Assembly: GCF_024055715.1 (NCBI RefSeq)
Contig: NZ_JAMXMV010000011.1
Coordinates: 124,001 to 188,000 of the forward strand
Direction of reading: 5' to 3'
Source: Actinoallomurus soli
Lineage (GTDB): Bacteria; Actinomycetota; Actinomycetes; Streptosporangiales; Streptosporangiaceae
Length of the DNA stretch: 64,000 bases
In this document: positions 1 through 8,904 of the stretch, one piece after another
How positions within the stretch are numbered: the stretch's first letter is position 1
How the letters are laid out: the number at the start of each line of letters is the position of its first letter
The notes under the pieces: generated by a model
Database searches by the model: none
Told to the model about the DNA's origin: nothing
Seen by the model: the letters and a program-made list of their open reading frames with translations, nothing else
Made by a program: the position numbers and the translations under genes

Positions 1-916
1 CGAAGCCGGCACGCGGGTACCGGACGGCGTCCAGGACGATCCGGCCGTGCTCGTCGTCGCAGGCGTTGCCGACGTGGAAGACGTAACACGGGTCGATGTC
101 GTACCAGCGTGTGGTGCCGCCGTCCCGGGGCATCACGCCGAGCCGTGCGCCGTACGCCTCGTCCCAGCGGTACGGCATGCCGGCGCCGAGGAGCTCCAGG
201 TCGAACACGACGGGCAGGTCGAGCCAGAGCACGTGCCGCTCGGTGACGGCGAAGTCGTGGATCATCGTGGGCCCGGGGACGTCCACGACCCGGCTCTCCA
301 CCAGTTCGCCGCGCGCGGAGAGCCGGTGGTAGGTGAGGTACGGCGGCGTGAATCCGTAGCCGAAGAAGTGCAGCTCCCCGGTGACCGGGTCCTCCTTGGG
401 GTGGGCGGTCATCGCGGTCGTCAGTCTGCCGCCGAAGTCGCAGGGCCCGACCGTCTCCAGCTCGGGTGTCATCTCGTACGGCAGGCCGACCTCGACGAGC
501 GCCAGGATGCGGCCGGCGTGCCGGATGACGCTCGTGTTGGCCGGCGTGGCGGTCAGGTCGACCCCCTCCGGTCCGGCGAACGGCGCTCCGTCGAGTCTGC
601 GGGTGCGGACCCAGCGGTTGCGGTACCACTCGGCGCGGCCGTCGCGCAGGCGCACGCCGTGCAGCATGCCGTCGCCGGTGAACCAGTGCCCCGGGTCGCG
701 GCCGGGCAGCGGGTTCGGGCCGTTGCGGAAGAAGCGGCCGGTCAGGTCGGCGGGCAGCGTGCTGGTCACCGGCAGGTCGACGGCGTCGGTCTCGTCGGCG
801 ACCGGGGCCCTGAGCCCGCTGAGGTGGTCCGGAAGGGTCAGCGTCGTCTCCAGAGCCGCCGGCTCGACGGCCGGTGCGCTCGCTGCGGGATGGGCTGTGG
901 CGGTCGGCTCGTTCAC
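1..916 (-). CDS. Carotenoid oxygenase family protein (C-terminus beyond window)
   Basis: The reading frame opens at a GTG at 914-916 and stays open to the window edge, so the protein is incomplete (305 residues seen). The family is iron-dependent carotenoid or stilbene cleavage dioxygenases with a seven-blade propeller. Visible family signatures are FFRNGPNPLP near residue 65, the HWFTGDGMLHG stretch, and two likely iron-ligand histidines in MIHDFAVTERHVLW and YVFHVGNACDDE. The GTG start overlaps the stop of the upstream membrane protein gene in a GTGA junction, so the two are probably translated together. The substrate is not readable; a soluble apocarotenoid or stilbene dioxygenase are both possible. 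Confidence 0.88.
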   Translation of the reverse strand, partial: MNEPTATAHPAASAPAVEPAALETTLTLPDHLSGLRAPVADETDAVDLPVTSTLPADLTGRFFRNGPNPLPGRDPGHWFTGDGMLHGVRLRDGRAEWYRNRWVRTRRLDGAPFAGPEGVDLTATPANTSVIRHAGRILALVEVGLPYEMTPELETVGPCDFGGRLTTAMTAHPKEDPVTGELHFFGYGFTPPYLTYHRLSARGELVESRVVDVPGPTMIHDFAVTERHVLWLDLPVVFDLELLGAGMPYRWDEAYGARLGVMPRDGGTTRWYDIDPCYVFHVGNACDDEHGRIVLDAVRYPRAGF

Positions 917-1479
917 CGGGCGAGGGCCTGGTGACGGGCGGCGACGGCCTTCGGGTAGCGGAGGGTGAACAGCGCGGGCAGAACGAAGGCCGCGACCTTG
1001 ACGATGATCACCGCGGCCGTGGCGTGCGGCGCCGCATGGGCCAGCAGCGCCAGCACGGCGCCCGTCACGGTGAACGCCGTCGCCCACACGGCGGTGATCA
1101 CGGCGTTGACCCGGTAGAACAGCGGGTTGTCGTGCATCTCCGGGGGCGTCATCGTACGGGCGATGCCCAGCGTGAAGGGGTGGCGTACGGCCAGGGAGCC
1201 CCACGCGACCAGGGCGAGCCACTCGTCGGACACGGCCGGTCCGTACGCGCCCAGCGGGGCCTTGGCGGCGGTGAACGCCGCGACGGCCAGCGCGCCGAAG
1301 AACACGACCGAGGTTGCCTCGATGATCAGCGCGTCCCAGGGCTTGCCGCGCCGGCGTTCGGCCGTCATGAGGGCCGCGGCCAGGACCGCACCGACGAGCG
1401 CGCCGTACCGCGAGTCGTGCGGCGTGCTGATCACGGCGAAGGCGATCCAGGGGAGGAAGGTGCGGAGGTAGCCGAGCAC
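913..1479 (-). CDS. Polytopic membrane protein, unknown function
   Basis: This is a 188-residue hydrophobic protein with about five or six membrane segments and a short basic tail. The GTG start at 1477-1479 is chosen because AAGGAG lies six bases upstream; a longer reading to 1587 would run through the divergent PadR promoter and operator. It has the look of small septation-protein-A-like membrane proteins, but I do not recognise the family with certainty. The stop overlaps the carotenoid oxygenase start by GTGA, so the two form an operon. The divergent PadR gene and the operator between them suggest that PadR controls this pair. Confidence 0.75.
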   Translation of the reverse strand: MLGYLRTFLPWIAFAVISTPHDSRYGALVGAVLAAALMTAERRRGKPWDALIIEATSVVFFGALAVAAFTAAKAPLGAYGPAVSDEWLALVAWGSLAVRHPFTLGIARTMTPPEMHDNPLFYRVNAVITAVWATAFTVTGAVLALLAHAAPHATAAVIIVKVAAFVLPALFTLRYPKAVAARHQALAR

Positions 1480-1504
1480 CGGGGGCTCCTTGAGTGATAT
1501 TCCT

Positions 1505-1550
1505 GTTGTGACATGTCGAAAGTAGAACCTCCAGTGGAGACATGTCAACA
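1505..1550. promoter_or_regulatory. Probable PadR operator (two GACATGTC palindromes)
   Basis: Two copies of the perfect palindrome GACATGTC lie at 1510-1517 and 1539-1546, with flanks that extend the inverted symmetry (TGTTGTGACATGTC against GACATGTCAACAG). The 29-bp centre-to-centre spacing is close to three helical turns. They sit between the divergent PadR gene and the membrane protein/carotenoid oxygenase pair, where an autoregulatory PadR site is expected. The assignment to PadR is inference from position. Confidence 0.6.
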
Positions 1551-1572
1551 GTGGAAGGTAAGCTCTGGGGTC

Positions 1573-2124
1573 ATGAGTCTCCGTCACGCCGTACTCGGAC
1601 TGCTGTCCTCAGGACCCGCCAGCGGCTATGACCTGCTGAAGATCTTCGAACTCTCGCTCGCGAACGTCTGGCCTGCCACCCAGAGCCAGCTCTACTCCGA
1701 ACTCGGCCGGCTCGCCGACGCCGGGTTCGTCGCCGTCGCCGCCGAGGGCCCGCGCGGCCGGAAGGAGTACGCGATCACCGACGCCGGCCGGGCCGAGCTG
1801 CGTCACTGGATGACCGAGGTCGAGCCGACGCCGTTCAACCGGAGCGACATGCTCCTGCGCGTCTTCTTCCTCGGCGAGCTCGACGCCGAGGAGGCCCGGG
1901 CCTACCTCCGCGGCCGGGCCGAGGCCGCGGACCGGCGGCACCGGGGGCTCGCCGAGCTACGGGAGGTCGTCGCGAAGGGCGACGACCCGCTGTCCGTCTA
2001 CGGCCTCATGGCCCTCGAATGGGGGCTCCGCTTCGCGGCCGTCCAGCGCGACTGGGCCGCGTGGGCCGAGCGGGAGCTCGACCGGATCCGCACGCCGGAG
2101 GACCGCCGCGAAGACCAGGGCTGA
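1573..2124 (+). CDS. PadR family transcriptional regulator
   Basis: A 183-residue protein. Residues 1-75 form the PadR winged helix (SLRHAVLGLLSSGPASGYDL, then SQLYSELGRLADAGFV and GRKEYAITDAGR), and the C-terminal part is the helical dimerisation domain. PadR proteins usually repress a neighbouring detoxification or metabolism operon until a phenolic or other ligand binds. The ATG at 1573 gives the usual family N-terminus; an upstream in-frame ATG at 1513 lies inside the first operator palindrome and is not preferred. The gene diverges from the membrane protein/carotenoid oxygenase operon, its likely target along with itself. Confidence 0.9.
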   Translation: MSLRHAVLGLLSSGPASGYDLLKIFELSLANVWPATQSQLYSELGRLADAGFVAVAAEGPRGRKEYAITDAGRAELRHWMTEVEPTPFNRSDMLLRVFFLGELDAEEARAYLRGRAEAADRRHRGLAELREVVAKGDDPLSVYGLMALEWGLRFAAVQRDWAAWAERELDRIRTPEDRREDQG

Positions 2125-2163
2125 CGGCTCTGCGACGATCGCACACGAGCGCAGCGCCGCGGA

Positions 2164-3033
2164 TCAGAGAGGGCGCATCAGCTCGTGGCAGGCGATCGCG
2201 GTGGCGGCCACCACGTTCAGGGAGTCGACGCCCAGATCCATGGCGCCGGCGCTCATCGGGATGCAGACCGGGTGGTCGGCCTCCCGCAGCCAGCGCGAGG
2301 ACAGTCCGTCGCCCTCCGTGCCCAGCAGCAGGGCGGCCCGCTCCCCCATCGGCGCCTTCTGCAGCGGGACGGCCGACTGGTCCGGCGTGAGGGCGAGCAG
2401 CGTGAAGCCCGCGGCGCGCAGGCCGGCGAGGCCGTCGTGCCAGTCGGTCATCCGCGCGTACGGGATGGCGAAGACCGCGCCCATCGACACCTTCACCGAA
2501 CGCCGGTACAGCGGATCGGCGCAGCGCGGGGACAGGATGACGGCCTCGACGCCGAGCGCCGCCGCGCAGCGGAAGATGGCCCCGACGTTCCCGTGGTCGA
2601 CCAGATCCTCCAGCACGAGGATCCGGCGCGGCCGCGCCCGGTCGCCCCGGCCGGCGTCGTCCTCCGGGACGTCTCCGGCGGGGCGGGCACCGGCCAGCAC
2701 GGCGGCGACCGAGGGCAGGGGCAGGCGTTCCATCGAGGCCAGGGCCCCGCGGTGCACCGCGAACCCGGTGATCCCCTCGACCACGTCGTCGTCGGCCACG
2801 TACACGGGGGCGTCGCCGAGGACATCCGCCAGCGGCTCCACCCACCGCCGCGCCATCAGCAGGGACCGCACCGGGTAGCCGGTGGTGACGGCCCGCCGGA
2901 TGACCTTCTCCCCCTCGGCCACGAACAGGCCGTGCTCGGCCTCCAGGCTCTTGCGCAGGTTCACGTCGCGCAGCCGCGTGTAGTCGGCGAGCCTCGGGTC
3001 GGCGGGATCGGTGACGGGGATCAGGCGGGCCAT
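2164..3033 (-). CDS. SpoU/TrmH family RNA 2'-O-methyltransferase
   Basis: A 289-residue protein of the SPOUT superfamily, which transfers methyl from S-adenosylmethionine to ribose 2'-OH in rRNA or tRNA using a knotted alpha/beta fold. The N-terminal 100 residues are a substrate-binding domain (NLRKSLEAEHGLFVAEGEKV). The catalytic domain shows motif 1 VDHGNVGAIFRCAAALG, motif 2 LLLGTEGDGLS and a motif 3 region around DSLNVVAATAIACHEL. The usual SLNVSVA is here SLNVVAATA. Start chosen at ATG 3031-3033, which gives the family N-terminus. The exact RNA target is not determined; it stands as its own unit. Confidence 0.9.
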   Translation of the reverse strand: MARLIPVTDPADPRLADYTRLRDVNLRKSLEAEHGLFVAEGEKVIRRAVTTGYPVRSLLMARRWVEPLADVLGDAPVYVADDDVVEGITGFAVHRGALASMERLPLPSVAAVLAGARPAGDVPEDDAGRGDRARPRRILVLEDLVDHGNVGAIFRCAAALGVEAVILSPRCADPLYRRSVKVSMGAVFAIPYARMTDWHDGLAGLRAAGFTLLALTPDQSAVPLQKAPMGERAALLLGTEGDGLSSRWLREADHPVCIPMSAGAMDLGVDSLNVVAATAIACHELMRPL

Positions 3034-3152
3034 GGCCTCAGTATCGCGGGCGCCCTCCACGCCGTCGGCTCCGGGCGTGCGCCCGGGCCGGCCGGCAGGC
3101 GATCGCGGGCGCTCCGCGAAGACGGCGTTCGGTGGATGCGCGGGCGGGTCGG

Positions 3153-4157
3153 TCAGGGCAGGCGCAGAACGGTGAACAGCGCCCGGTGGTCGCTGCGCGC
3201 CTGCCCATAGATCTTCACCCGCAGCACCGCGCAGCGCCGGTCGGCCAGCACGTGGTCGATGGTGATGGGCGGCAACGGCCGGAACGTCGGCACCAGGCCC
3301 TGCCCTCTCGCGTCCGCGGCGTCGACGTATCCGCTGTGGATGAGCCGCCGGAGCCGCGCGAGGTCGAGCGTGGCGTTGAAGTCGCCGGCGAGGATCCCGA
3401 CCTGGCCCCCGGGCGTGGCGCGGGGCAGCCGGGGGAAGTCGTGCTGCCACGCGTCGAGGTCCGGGCCGACCGGGGCGGGCGGGTGTACGGCCGTCATCCG
3501 TACGGGTGCGGTGCCGGGCACGGCGACGGTGGCGCTCGGCATGCCGGAGATCGTCGCCTGCCGGACGGGCGACGGGGTGAGCGGGTACCGCGAGTACAGC
3601 CCGATGCCCGCCGCGCCGGGCTGGGGGTCGAGGATCCGGTACGGGAAGAGACGCCCGATCCCCGCCGCGTCGAGGCGGGCGGCCGCCTCCGGCGTGAACT
3701 CCTCGACGCCGAGGACGTCGGCGCGGGTGCGCCGGGCCAGGTCGACGAGGGTCGCGTCGCCCGCCCTGCCGAACCGCAGGTTCGCGGTGAGGACGCGGAA
3801 CTCGGGCCCGCGCGCCCGCGGGGTGTCCCCGGCGACCGCGCGCGGCAGCACGATCCCCGCGAACACCACGGTGACCACCACCGCCGCGACGAACGCCGTT
3901 CGGTCCCGCACCAGGGCGGAGACGGTGAGCGGGACCACCATCGCGGCGAAGGCGTACGGGACGGCGGCCATCGCCGGGATGAGGACCGGCGCGAGGGAGC
4001 CGATCCGGTCGGCGCCGAACAGGCGGCCAAGCGCCCACAGCGCGAAGCAGGCGACGAGGGACCGCGCGACGATCGCCCGTCCCCGGCGGCGCGCCCGTGG
4101 CGGGTCGGTCACCGAGGCCGTGAGCGAGTCCGTCATCCGCGCCTCCCCCGTGCTCAT
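3153..4157 (-). CDS. Membrane-anchored endonuclease/exonuclease/phosphatase family protein
   Basis: 334 residues with three membrane segments near residues 28-45, 53-78 and 88-104, then an outer EEP-fold domain. Key EEP residues are visible: FRVLTANLRFGRAGD (Asn), LGVEEFTPEA (Glu), TAVHPPAP (His), LAGDFNATLD (Asp/Asn), ITIDHVLADRR (Asp/His) and the terminal ARSDHRAL (Asp/His). The fold acts on phosphodiesters or phosphate esters with a divalent metal. Because the domain follows the third segment it may act outside the membrane. The ATG at 4155-4157 has GGAGGAGAA just upstream. The substrate is unknown; extracellular DNA or phospholipid are possible. Confidence 0.87.
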   Translation of the reverse strand: MSTGEARMTDSLTASVTDPPRARRRGRAIVARSLVACFALWALGRLFGADRIGSLAPVLIPAMAAVPYAFAAMVVPLTVSALVRDRTAFVAAVVVTVVFAGIVLPRAVAGDTPRARGPEFRVLTANLRFGRAGDATLVDLARRTRADVLGVEEFTPEAAARLDAAGIGRLFPYRILDPQPGAAGIGLYSRYPLTPSPVRQATISGMPSATVAVPGTAPVRMTAVHPPAPVGPDLDAWQHDFPRLPRATPGGQVGILAGDFNATLDLARLRRLIHSGYVDAADARGQGLVPTFRPLPPITIDHVLADRRCAVLRVKIYGQARSDHRALFTVLRLP

Positions 4158-4581
4158 TCCGTTCTCCTCCACTCTGCCCGATCTCCCAGGTGGCGTGGCG
4201 GCGACGCGCGGCACGGGCGCCGGTGGGCATGCCGCCGAGGCCCGGCGAGGCGGATGCCGGGGAGCGTGGACCGACGGGAGCCGTAAGGCTCCTGGAAGGC
4301 CGGACCGAAAGCGCCCCGCGGCATGGCCGGAACATTGACGGGCGTACTGACAGGACGGGTCCACGGCGGGTGGGCCACGCTGTGAAGTGGTCGGCGTTCC
4401 GGCACGAGGGACCGGTGTTCCCGGCGGCCGGAGGCGTTCGCCGGCGGCCGCGTTCACCTGGGTGAGCGGGACCGAGAACCGGCGCCGGCGGGGCCGGGCC
4501 CGGCCCCCGGAGGACGATACTGGCGGGTATTCAAATGATCTTTACTCGGGTGACCTGCGGCATCGCGGTAAATGATCATCT
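4158..4581. other. Intergenic stretch without a gene
   Basis: About 420 bases between divergent genes. Most is very GC-rich with no coding signal I trust on either strand. The last 80 bases become AT-rich (GATCTTTACT, AATGATCATC) and lead into the candidate promoter of the VWA gene. Confidence 0.6.
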
Positions 4582-4610
4582 TTGTTACCAATTGCGAAGA
4601 CCGCTACAGT
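4582..4610 (+). promoter_or_regulatory. Candidate promoter of the SBP-VWA gene
   Basis: TTGTTA at 4582-4587 and TACAGT at 4605-4610 are separated by 17 bases, a good fit to a vegetative-type -35/-10 pair. They lie 44 bases before the GTG start of the downstream gene, inside the only AT-rich patch of the intergenic region. No transcript data support it. Confidence 0.5.
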
Positions 4611-4653
4611 TCCGCTCTAACACTCATCCCTGACGCCGCGAGATGGGACAGCT

Positions 4654-7134
4654 GTGAGCCGACGTCGTCGCAACGACATGCCCCCGGGTGACATGCCCGG
4701 CGACGGCCAGCCCTATCGAACGCCCCGAGACGGCGGCTCCCCGGGGAACCAGGCGCCGAGCGACGACCGGAGTCCCTTCGCGCCGCGCCGCCCCGAGTCG
4801 AGCGGTTCCCCGCAGGAGGTCCCCGGCGACAGCGGCGGCACGGGCGGGTACGGCGGCGGTCCAGGCGGCTACGGCGGCGGCCCGGCGGGCTACGGCACCC
4901 GTGGCCCGGGCGGATACGGCTCTTACACCGCACCCGGTCAGCAGGACCGGTACGGCACGGGCACCGGCTCCTACGGCGAACCCGGCGGACAGGATCGTCC
5001 CGGAACCGGCGCGGATCCCCGATCCGGCGCCGGCGAACGGGACCGTTACGGCACCGGCTCGTACGACTCCTCCTCCTACATCCAGGGCGGCGGGTTCTTC
5101 GGCAGGCAGGGCGGGGGCCTCCCCGGCCCGGGCGGCGGCTCCGGCTACGGCACCGGCCCCGGTTACAGCGGCGCGGGGTCCGGCTACGGCGGCACGGGAT
5201 CCGGCTACGGGTCGGGCCAGGGCATGGGCGGCCGCGACCGCGATCCGGGCAGGACCGGATCCGGTGGGCCGGGAGGCTCGGGCCACGGGGGCACGGGGTC
5301 CGGAGGCTCGGGCTACGGAGGATCGGGCCGGGGCGGCACGGGTGCGGGCGGGTCCGACGACGACCGCCCACGGTCCTCCGCTCCCGGCACGGGACGCCGC
5401 CGCGCCCAGCGCCGCCGTACGATCGGCGCGCTGGTCGGCCCGCTCGCGGGCGCGATCGGCCTGGCGATCCTCCTCGGCGCGGGGGTCTACGCGCTCGCCG
5501 ACGGCAGCAAGTGCGGCGGCACCCCGATCGACCTGAAGGTGGTCGCGGCACCCGACATCGCGCCGGCGGTCAGCGACATCACCAACTCGTTCAACGGCGA
5601 GCGGCACTCCGTCGACGGCAAGTGCGTGAAGGCGACGGTGAAGGCCGCCGACCCGGCGGGCACGACCACGATCCTGTCCGGTCAGGGGACCGTGCCCGGT
5701 GACGTGACCCCGGACGTGTGGATCCCGGACTCCTCGCTGTGGGTCACCCTCGTGCGCAGTTCGCCCAAGGGCGCGTCGAGCGTGGACACCACGCCGACGA
5801 GCGTGGCCGAGACGCCGCTCGTCGTGGCGACCACCAAGTCCTTCGCCAACAAGCTCAATGGTCAGGGCATCCGGCCGACCTGGGACATGCTGCTCAAGGC
5901 CACCGACGCCCTCGCCGCCGGCGCGGTCAGCAAGAACGACATGCTCCCGGCGAACTCCGTTCACCTGCAGATCCTCGACCCGACCCGGAACGCCGGCGGG
6001 CTCGGCGCGGTCGTCATGACCCGGATACTGCTGAAGGGCGACCCGCACGCCGACGCGATCTTCACTCAGATCGCACGGAAGGTGCAGAACAGCCTCTCGC
6101 CGAACACCCAGGCGCTGTTCGCCAGCTTCCACCGCAACCTGCACGGCCGGGCGCCCGTCGTCATCGCGCCGGAGCAGGCCGTCTGGAAGTACAACCGGGG
6201 GAGGCCGAGCGCTCCGGCCAGCGCCATCTATCCGAACGAGGGCATGCTCAGCCTCGACCACCCGTACACGCTGACGACCGACGACGACACGAAGGTCCGC
6301 GCGGCGCAGCTGCTGGAGAAGGCGATGAGCACCGAGCAGGCGCAGGTCGCGGTGCGCGCCCTCGGGTTCCGCACTCCGGACGGGCGGGCCGGCACCGGGT
6401 TCGGCGCGGCGAGCGGGGTGAGTCCGCGGATCCCCCGCGCGCTTCCGACGCCGGGGTCGAGCGACGTGACCGGGGTCATGCAGGCCTGGACGAAGCTGTC
6501 GCTGCGCACGCGGATGCTGACGCTTCTCGACGTGTCCGGGTCGATGGCGCAGCCGGTCGGCAAGGGCGTCACGCGGATGGAGGCGACCGCCCAGGTCGCC
6601 CAGGGCGGCCTCGCGATGCTGCCCGACGACACCGACCTGGGGCTGTGGACGTTCTCCACGAACCTCAGGGGGAACCAGGACTACCGGACCGAGGTGCCGA
6701 TCGGCCCGCTGTCCACCCGGCTCGGGTCGGGGACGCGCCGCCAGGCCATCCTCAGCGCGCTGGGCCGGCTCCGGCCGAAGCCCGACGGCAACACCGGGCT
6801 GTACGACTCGGTGCTGGCGGCGTTCCGGTCGATGAAGAAGACCTACAAGCCGGGCTACTACAACTCCGTCCTCGTGTTCACCGACGGCAAGAACGACAAG
6901 GTGAACGGCATCTCGCTGAACGCCCTCCTCCGGACGCTGAAGAAGGAGAACGACCCGGCCGCGCCGGTCCAGGTCATCTTCATCGGCTACGGCCCGGACG
7001 TGGACATGGCCGCCATGCAGAAGATCGCCGCCGAGACCGACGGCGCGGCGTACCAGGCGATGAAGCCGCAGGAGATCCAGACCATCTTCCTGGACACGGT
7101 GGCGCGCCGCATCTGCACGCCGGAGTGTCACTGA
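4654..7134 (+). CDS. Membrane-anchored substrate-binding / von Willebrand A domain fusion protein
   Basis: 826 residues in four parts: a basic start then a Gly/Tyr/Ser-rich disordered tract to about residue 245 (many GYG repeats), an RRRAQRRR-type basic patch and one membrane segment near 258-282, an extracellular periplasmic-binding-protein-like domain (about 295-560, beginning LKVVAAPDIAPAV), and a VWA domain (about 618-815) with the metal-site motif DVSGS at residue 626. No lipobox or cleavable signal is seen, so it is likely a single-pass protein with its bulk outside. Start is GTG 4654; only a weak GGGA precedes it. A strong terminator follows. It probably binds an outer ligand or protein partner. 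Its position before three outer-sensing sigma fusions may be functional, which is inference. Confidence 0.85.
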   Translation: MSRRRRNDMPPGDMPGDGQPYRTPRDGGSPGNQAPSDDRSPFAPRRPESSGSPQEVPGDSGGTGGYGGGPGGYGGGPAGYGTRGPGGYGSYTAPGQQDRYGTGTGSYGEPGGQDRPGTGADPRSGAGERDRYGTGSYDSSSYIQGGGFFGRQGGGLPGPGGGSGYGTGPGYSGAGSGYGGTGSGYGSGQGMGGRDRDPGRTGSGGPGGSGHGGTGSGGSGYGGSGRGGTGAGGSDDDRPRSSAPGTGRRRAQRRRTIGALVGPLAGAIGLAILLGAGVYALADGSKCGGTPIDLKVVAAPDIAPAVSDITNSFNGERHSVDGKCVKATVKAADPAGTTTILSGQGTVPGDVTPDVWIPDSSLWVTLVRSSPKGASSVDTTPTSVAETPLVVATTKSFANKLNGQGIRPTWDMLLKATDALAAGAVSKNDMLPANSVHLQILDPTRNAGGLGAVVMTRILLKGDPHADAIFTQIARKVQNSLSPNTQALFASFHRNLHGRAPVVIAPEQAVWKYNRGRPSAPASAIYPNEGMLSLDHPYTLTTDDDTKVRAAQLLEKAMSTEQAQVAVRALGFRTPDGRAGTGFGAASGVSPRIPRALPTPGSSDVTGVMQAWTKLSLRTRMLTLLDVSGSMAQPVGKGVTRMEATAQVAQGGLAMLPDDTDLGLWTFSTNLRGNQDYRTEVPIGPLSTRLGSGTRRQAILSALGRLRPKPDGNTGLYDSVLAAFRSMKKTYKPGYYNSVLVFTDGKNDKVNGISLNALLRTLKKENDPAAPVQVIFIGYGPDVDMAAMQKIAAETDGAAYQAMKPQEIQTIFLDTVARRICTPECH

Positions 7135-7242
7135 CCTGCGGAAATCCGGCGTGGCGCCCCGGAGCGCCGCGCCGGCCGAAAAAAATCCGGAATCTCTGTG
7201 AAATCCGGTGAACCTCCGTGGCCGCCGCTGCGTCTCTCTTAC

Positions 7243-7284
7243 GGAGGCCCGACGGGAGCGGGGCGTCGGGCCTCCTTCTTTTTT
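7243..7284 (+). terminator. Rho-independent terminator after the SBP-VWA gene
   Basis: GGAGGCCCGAC (7243-7253) pairs perfectly with GTCGGGCCTCC (7265-7275) over an 11-base loop and is followed by TTCTTTTTT. It separates the VWA gene from the first sigma fusion, so the latter needs its own promoter. Confidence 0.85.
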
Positions 7285-7325
7285 CTCCGGGGGCGCGTCC
7301 GACACCACACCTCCGGGAGGTCGCT

Positions 7326-8831
7326 GTGGCCGGTTGGCCCAGTCTCGGTCGCGTCGATGACCGCCGGTTGGCGCAGGAGCTGCGTGCCGGCGATGCCACC
7401 GCGCTCGCCCAGATCTACGACATCTACGCGCCCCGCCTGTTCGACTACTGTCACGCGCTGCTGCGGGACGAGAATCTGGCGGCGGAGGCGCTGCGCGACT
7501 CGCTGATCGTGGCACTCGCGCACATCGACGGGCTGCGGGAGCCGGAGCGGTTCCGCAGCTGGCTCTACGCCCTCGTGCGCAACGAGTGCGTGCGGCGGCT
7601 GCGCGATCCGCAGACGCCCGAGGACCGGCACCCCGCCGCCGAGGAGGCCGACGACGCGTTCCTCGACGCCGAGGAGCGCAACCGCCGCCTCGAGACCCGC
7701 AAGCTCGTGCACAGCGCGCTGGCCGGCCTGCCGGGCCGCCACCGCGAGGCCGTGGACCTCGCCGTCCGCCACGAGCTGGCCGCCGAGGAGCTGGCCGGCG
7801 TTCTGGGGATCTCCTCCCAGGAGGCTTTGGAGCTGGTGGCCGAGTCGCGCGACGAGCTCGACAACGCCCTCGCCGCCGCGATCATCGCCCGTACGGGGCG
7901 GGGCGACTGCCCCAGCGTCGCCGCGCTGGTGGACGAGCACGAGTGGCCGCTGCCGCCGGAGGTGTCCCGCAGGCTCGTCCGCCACATCGCCTCCTGCCCG
8001 ACGTGCCGGGACCGCCGCAAGCGCAAGGTCTCGACGAACCGGCTCATGCAGGTCATGCCGGTGGCCGCGCTCCCCGTGGAGCTGCGCGGCGTGGTCCTGG
8101 CGTCGGCGGCCCCGGACCTGTCCGAGGCCCGGGCTCGCGTCGCCCGGCGCGCGGAGCCGTTCGACGCCTGGGGCTGGCCGACCAGCCTGGACCACGTACG
8201 GCCGGCCCGCGACGACGACCGGCGCGGCGTTCCCCGCCTGTGGCCGGCCGTGGGCGCGGCCGCGTGCGTCCTCCTCGTCGCCGGGGCCGTCTTCCTGGTC
8301 ACGGGCGGCTCGTCCGCGCAGCACCCGTCGGGCGGCGCCCGCCGTCCGGTCGCCGCCGACACGGGCGCCTCCCCCTCCGACAGCCCACCGGCCGACGACA
8401 CCGGCGACTCCGGCTCACCGGACCCCACGCCGAGCGACACGACGCCCACCCCGACCCCGACGCGTACGAGCAGGACGCCCACTCCGACGCCGACGGCGAC
8501 CACGCGGAGGCCGGCGCCCACGCCGACGCAGACCCGGAGGCGCAGGTCGCCGCGGCCCGTGCCCGGCACGCTCGTGGTGGCCGCCCAGGGCTCGGACGAC
8601 GCGAAGACCGTCACGCTGACCGCCCGGAACGGCGTCGTCCGCTGGACGGCGAGCGCCGGACCGTACGTCACGATCGGCGGTCCCACCGGCGGCAAGCTCC
8701 CGCCGGGAGGGTCGGTCACGCTCACCGCCACCGCCGACAAGGCCACCGCCTGCGCGCAGGCGACGCCGGTCGAGCACGCGAGCGTCACCTTCACGCCGAG
8801 CGGTGCGGTCGCGCTGTCCTGGACCTGCTGA
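7326..8831 (+). CDS. Sigma/zinc anti-sigma-like/transmembrane fusion protein, paralogue A
   Basis: 501 residues. Residues 15-93 match sigma region 2 of ECF type (DATALAQIYDIYAPRLFDYC, then RFRSWLYALVRNECVRRL). Residues 122-178 match region 4 (ALAGLPGRHREAVDLAVRHE plus a helix-turn-helix). Residues 194-230 hold Cys195 and the HIASCPTC motif (His220, Cys224, Cys227), as in zinc-binding anti-sigma domains. A membrane segment lies near 304-326, then a Pro/Thr/Arg-rich stalk to about 415 and a beta-rich outer domain ending in a terminal Cys. The GTG at 7326 is set by GGGAGG five bases before it and by the VAGWP start shared with both paralogues. Sigma and inhibitor appear joined in one chain that spans the membrane, so release would probably need proteolysis; this is inference. 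Confidence 0.85.
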   Translation: MAGWPSLGRVDDRRLAQELRAGDATALAQIYDIYAPRLFDYCHALLRDENLAAEALRDSLIVALAHIDGLREPERFRSWLYALVRNECVRRLRDPQTPEDRHPAAEEADDAFLDAEERNRRLETRKLVHSALAGLPGRHREAVDLAVRHELAAEELAGVLGISSQEALELVAESRDELDNALAAAIIARTGRGDCPSVAALVDEHEWPLPPEVSRRLVRHIASCPTCRDRRKRKVSTNRLMQVMPVAALPVELRGVVLASAAPDLSEARARVARRAEPFDAWGWPTSLDHVRPARDDDRRGVPRLWPAVGAAACVLLVAGAVFLVTGGSSAQHPSGGARRPVAADTGASPSDSPPADDTGDSGSPDPTPSDTTPTPTPTRTSRTPTPTPTATTRRPAPTPTQTRRRRSPRPVPGTLVVAAQGSDDAKTVTLTARNGVVRWTASAGPYVTIGGPTGGKLPPGGSVTLTATADKATACAQATPVEHASVTFTPSGAVALSWTC

Positions 8832-8904
8832 ACGCCCAGGTCGGACGGAAAATCCGATCTGGGAGTGATCGGGTCCTTACGCAACGGGCGGCCGGAGTGC
8901 CAGG

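Noticed and set aside
2164-4335. A 723-codon minus-strand frame that would fuse the SpoU methyltransferase to upstream sequence
   Set aside because: Only the last 289 codons match the family. The upstream part is the out-of-frame shadow of the EEP gene.
4850-5370. Tandem-repeat-like GGCTACGGCGG tract
   Set aside because: It encodes the Gly/Tyr-rich tail of the VWA protein and no constant repeat length is kept.
4624-7515. A 963-codon open frame on the minus strand across the VWA gene
   Set aside because: It is antisense to a gene with recognisable domains and is Arg/Gly/Val-rich without motifs, as expected for a GC-rich shadow frame.
8430-8560. Repeated ACCCC/ACGCC units in the stalks of the sigma fusions, at first sight a DNA tandem repeat
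   Set aside because: They are simply Pro/Thr codons of the stalk and are not regular at DNA level.
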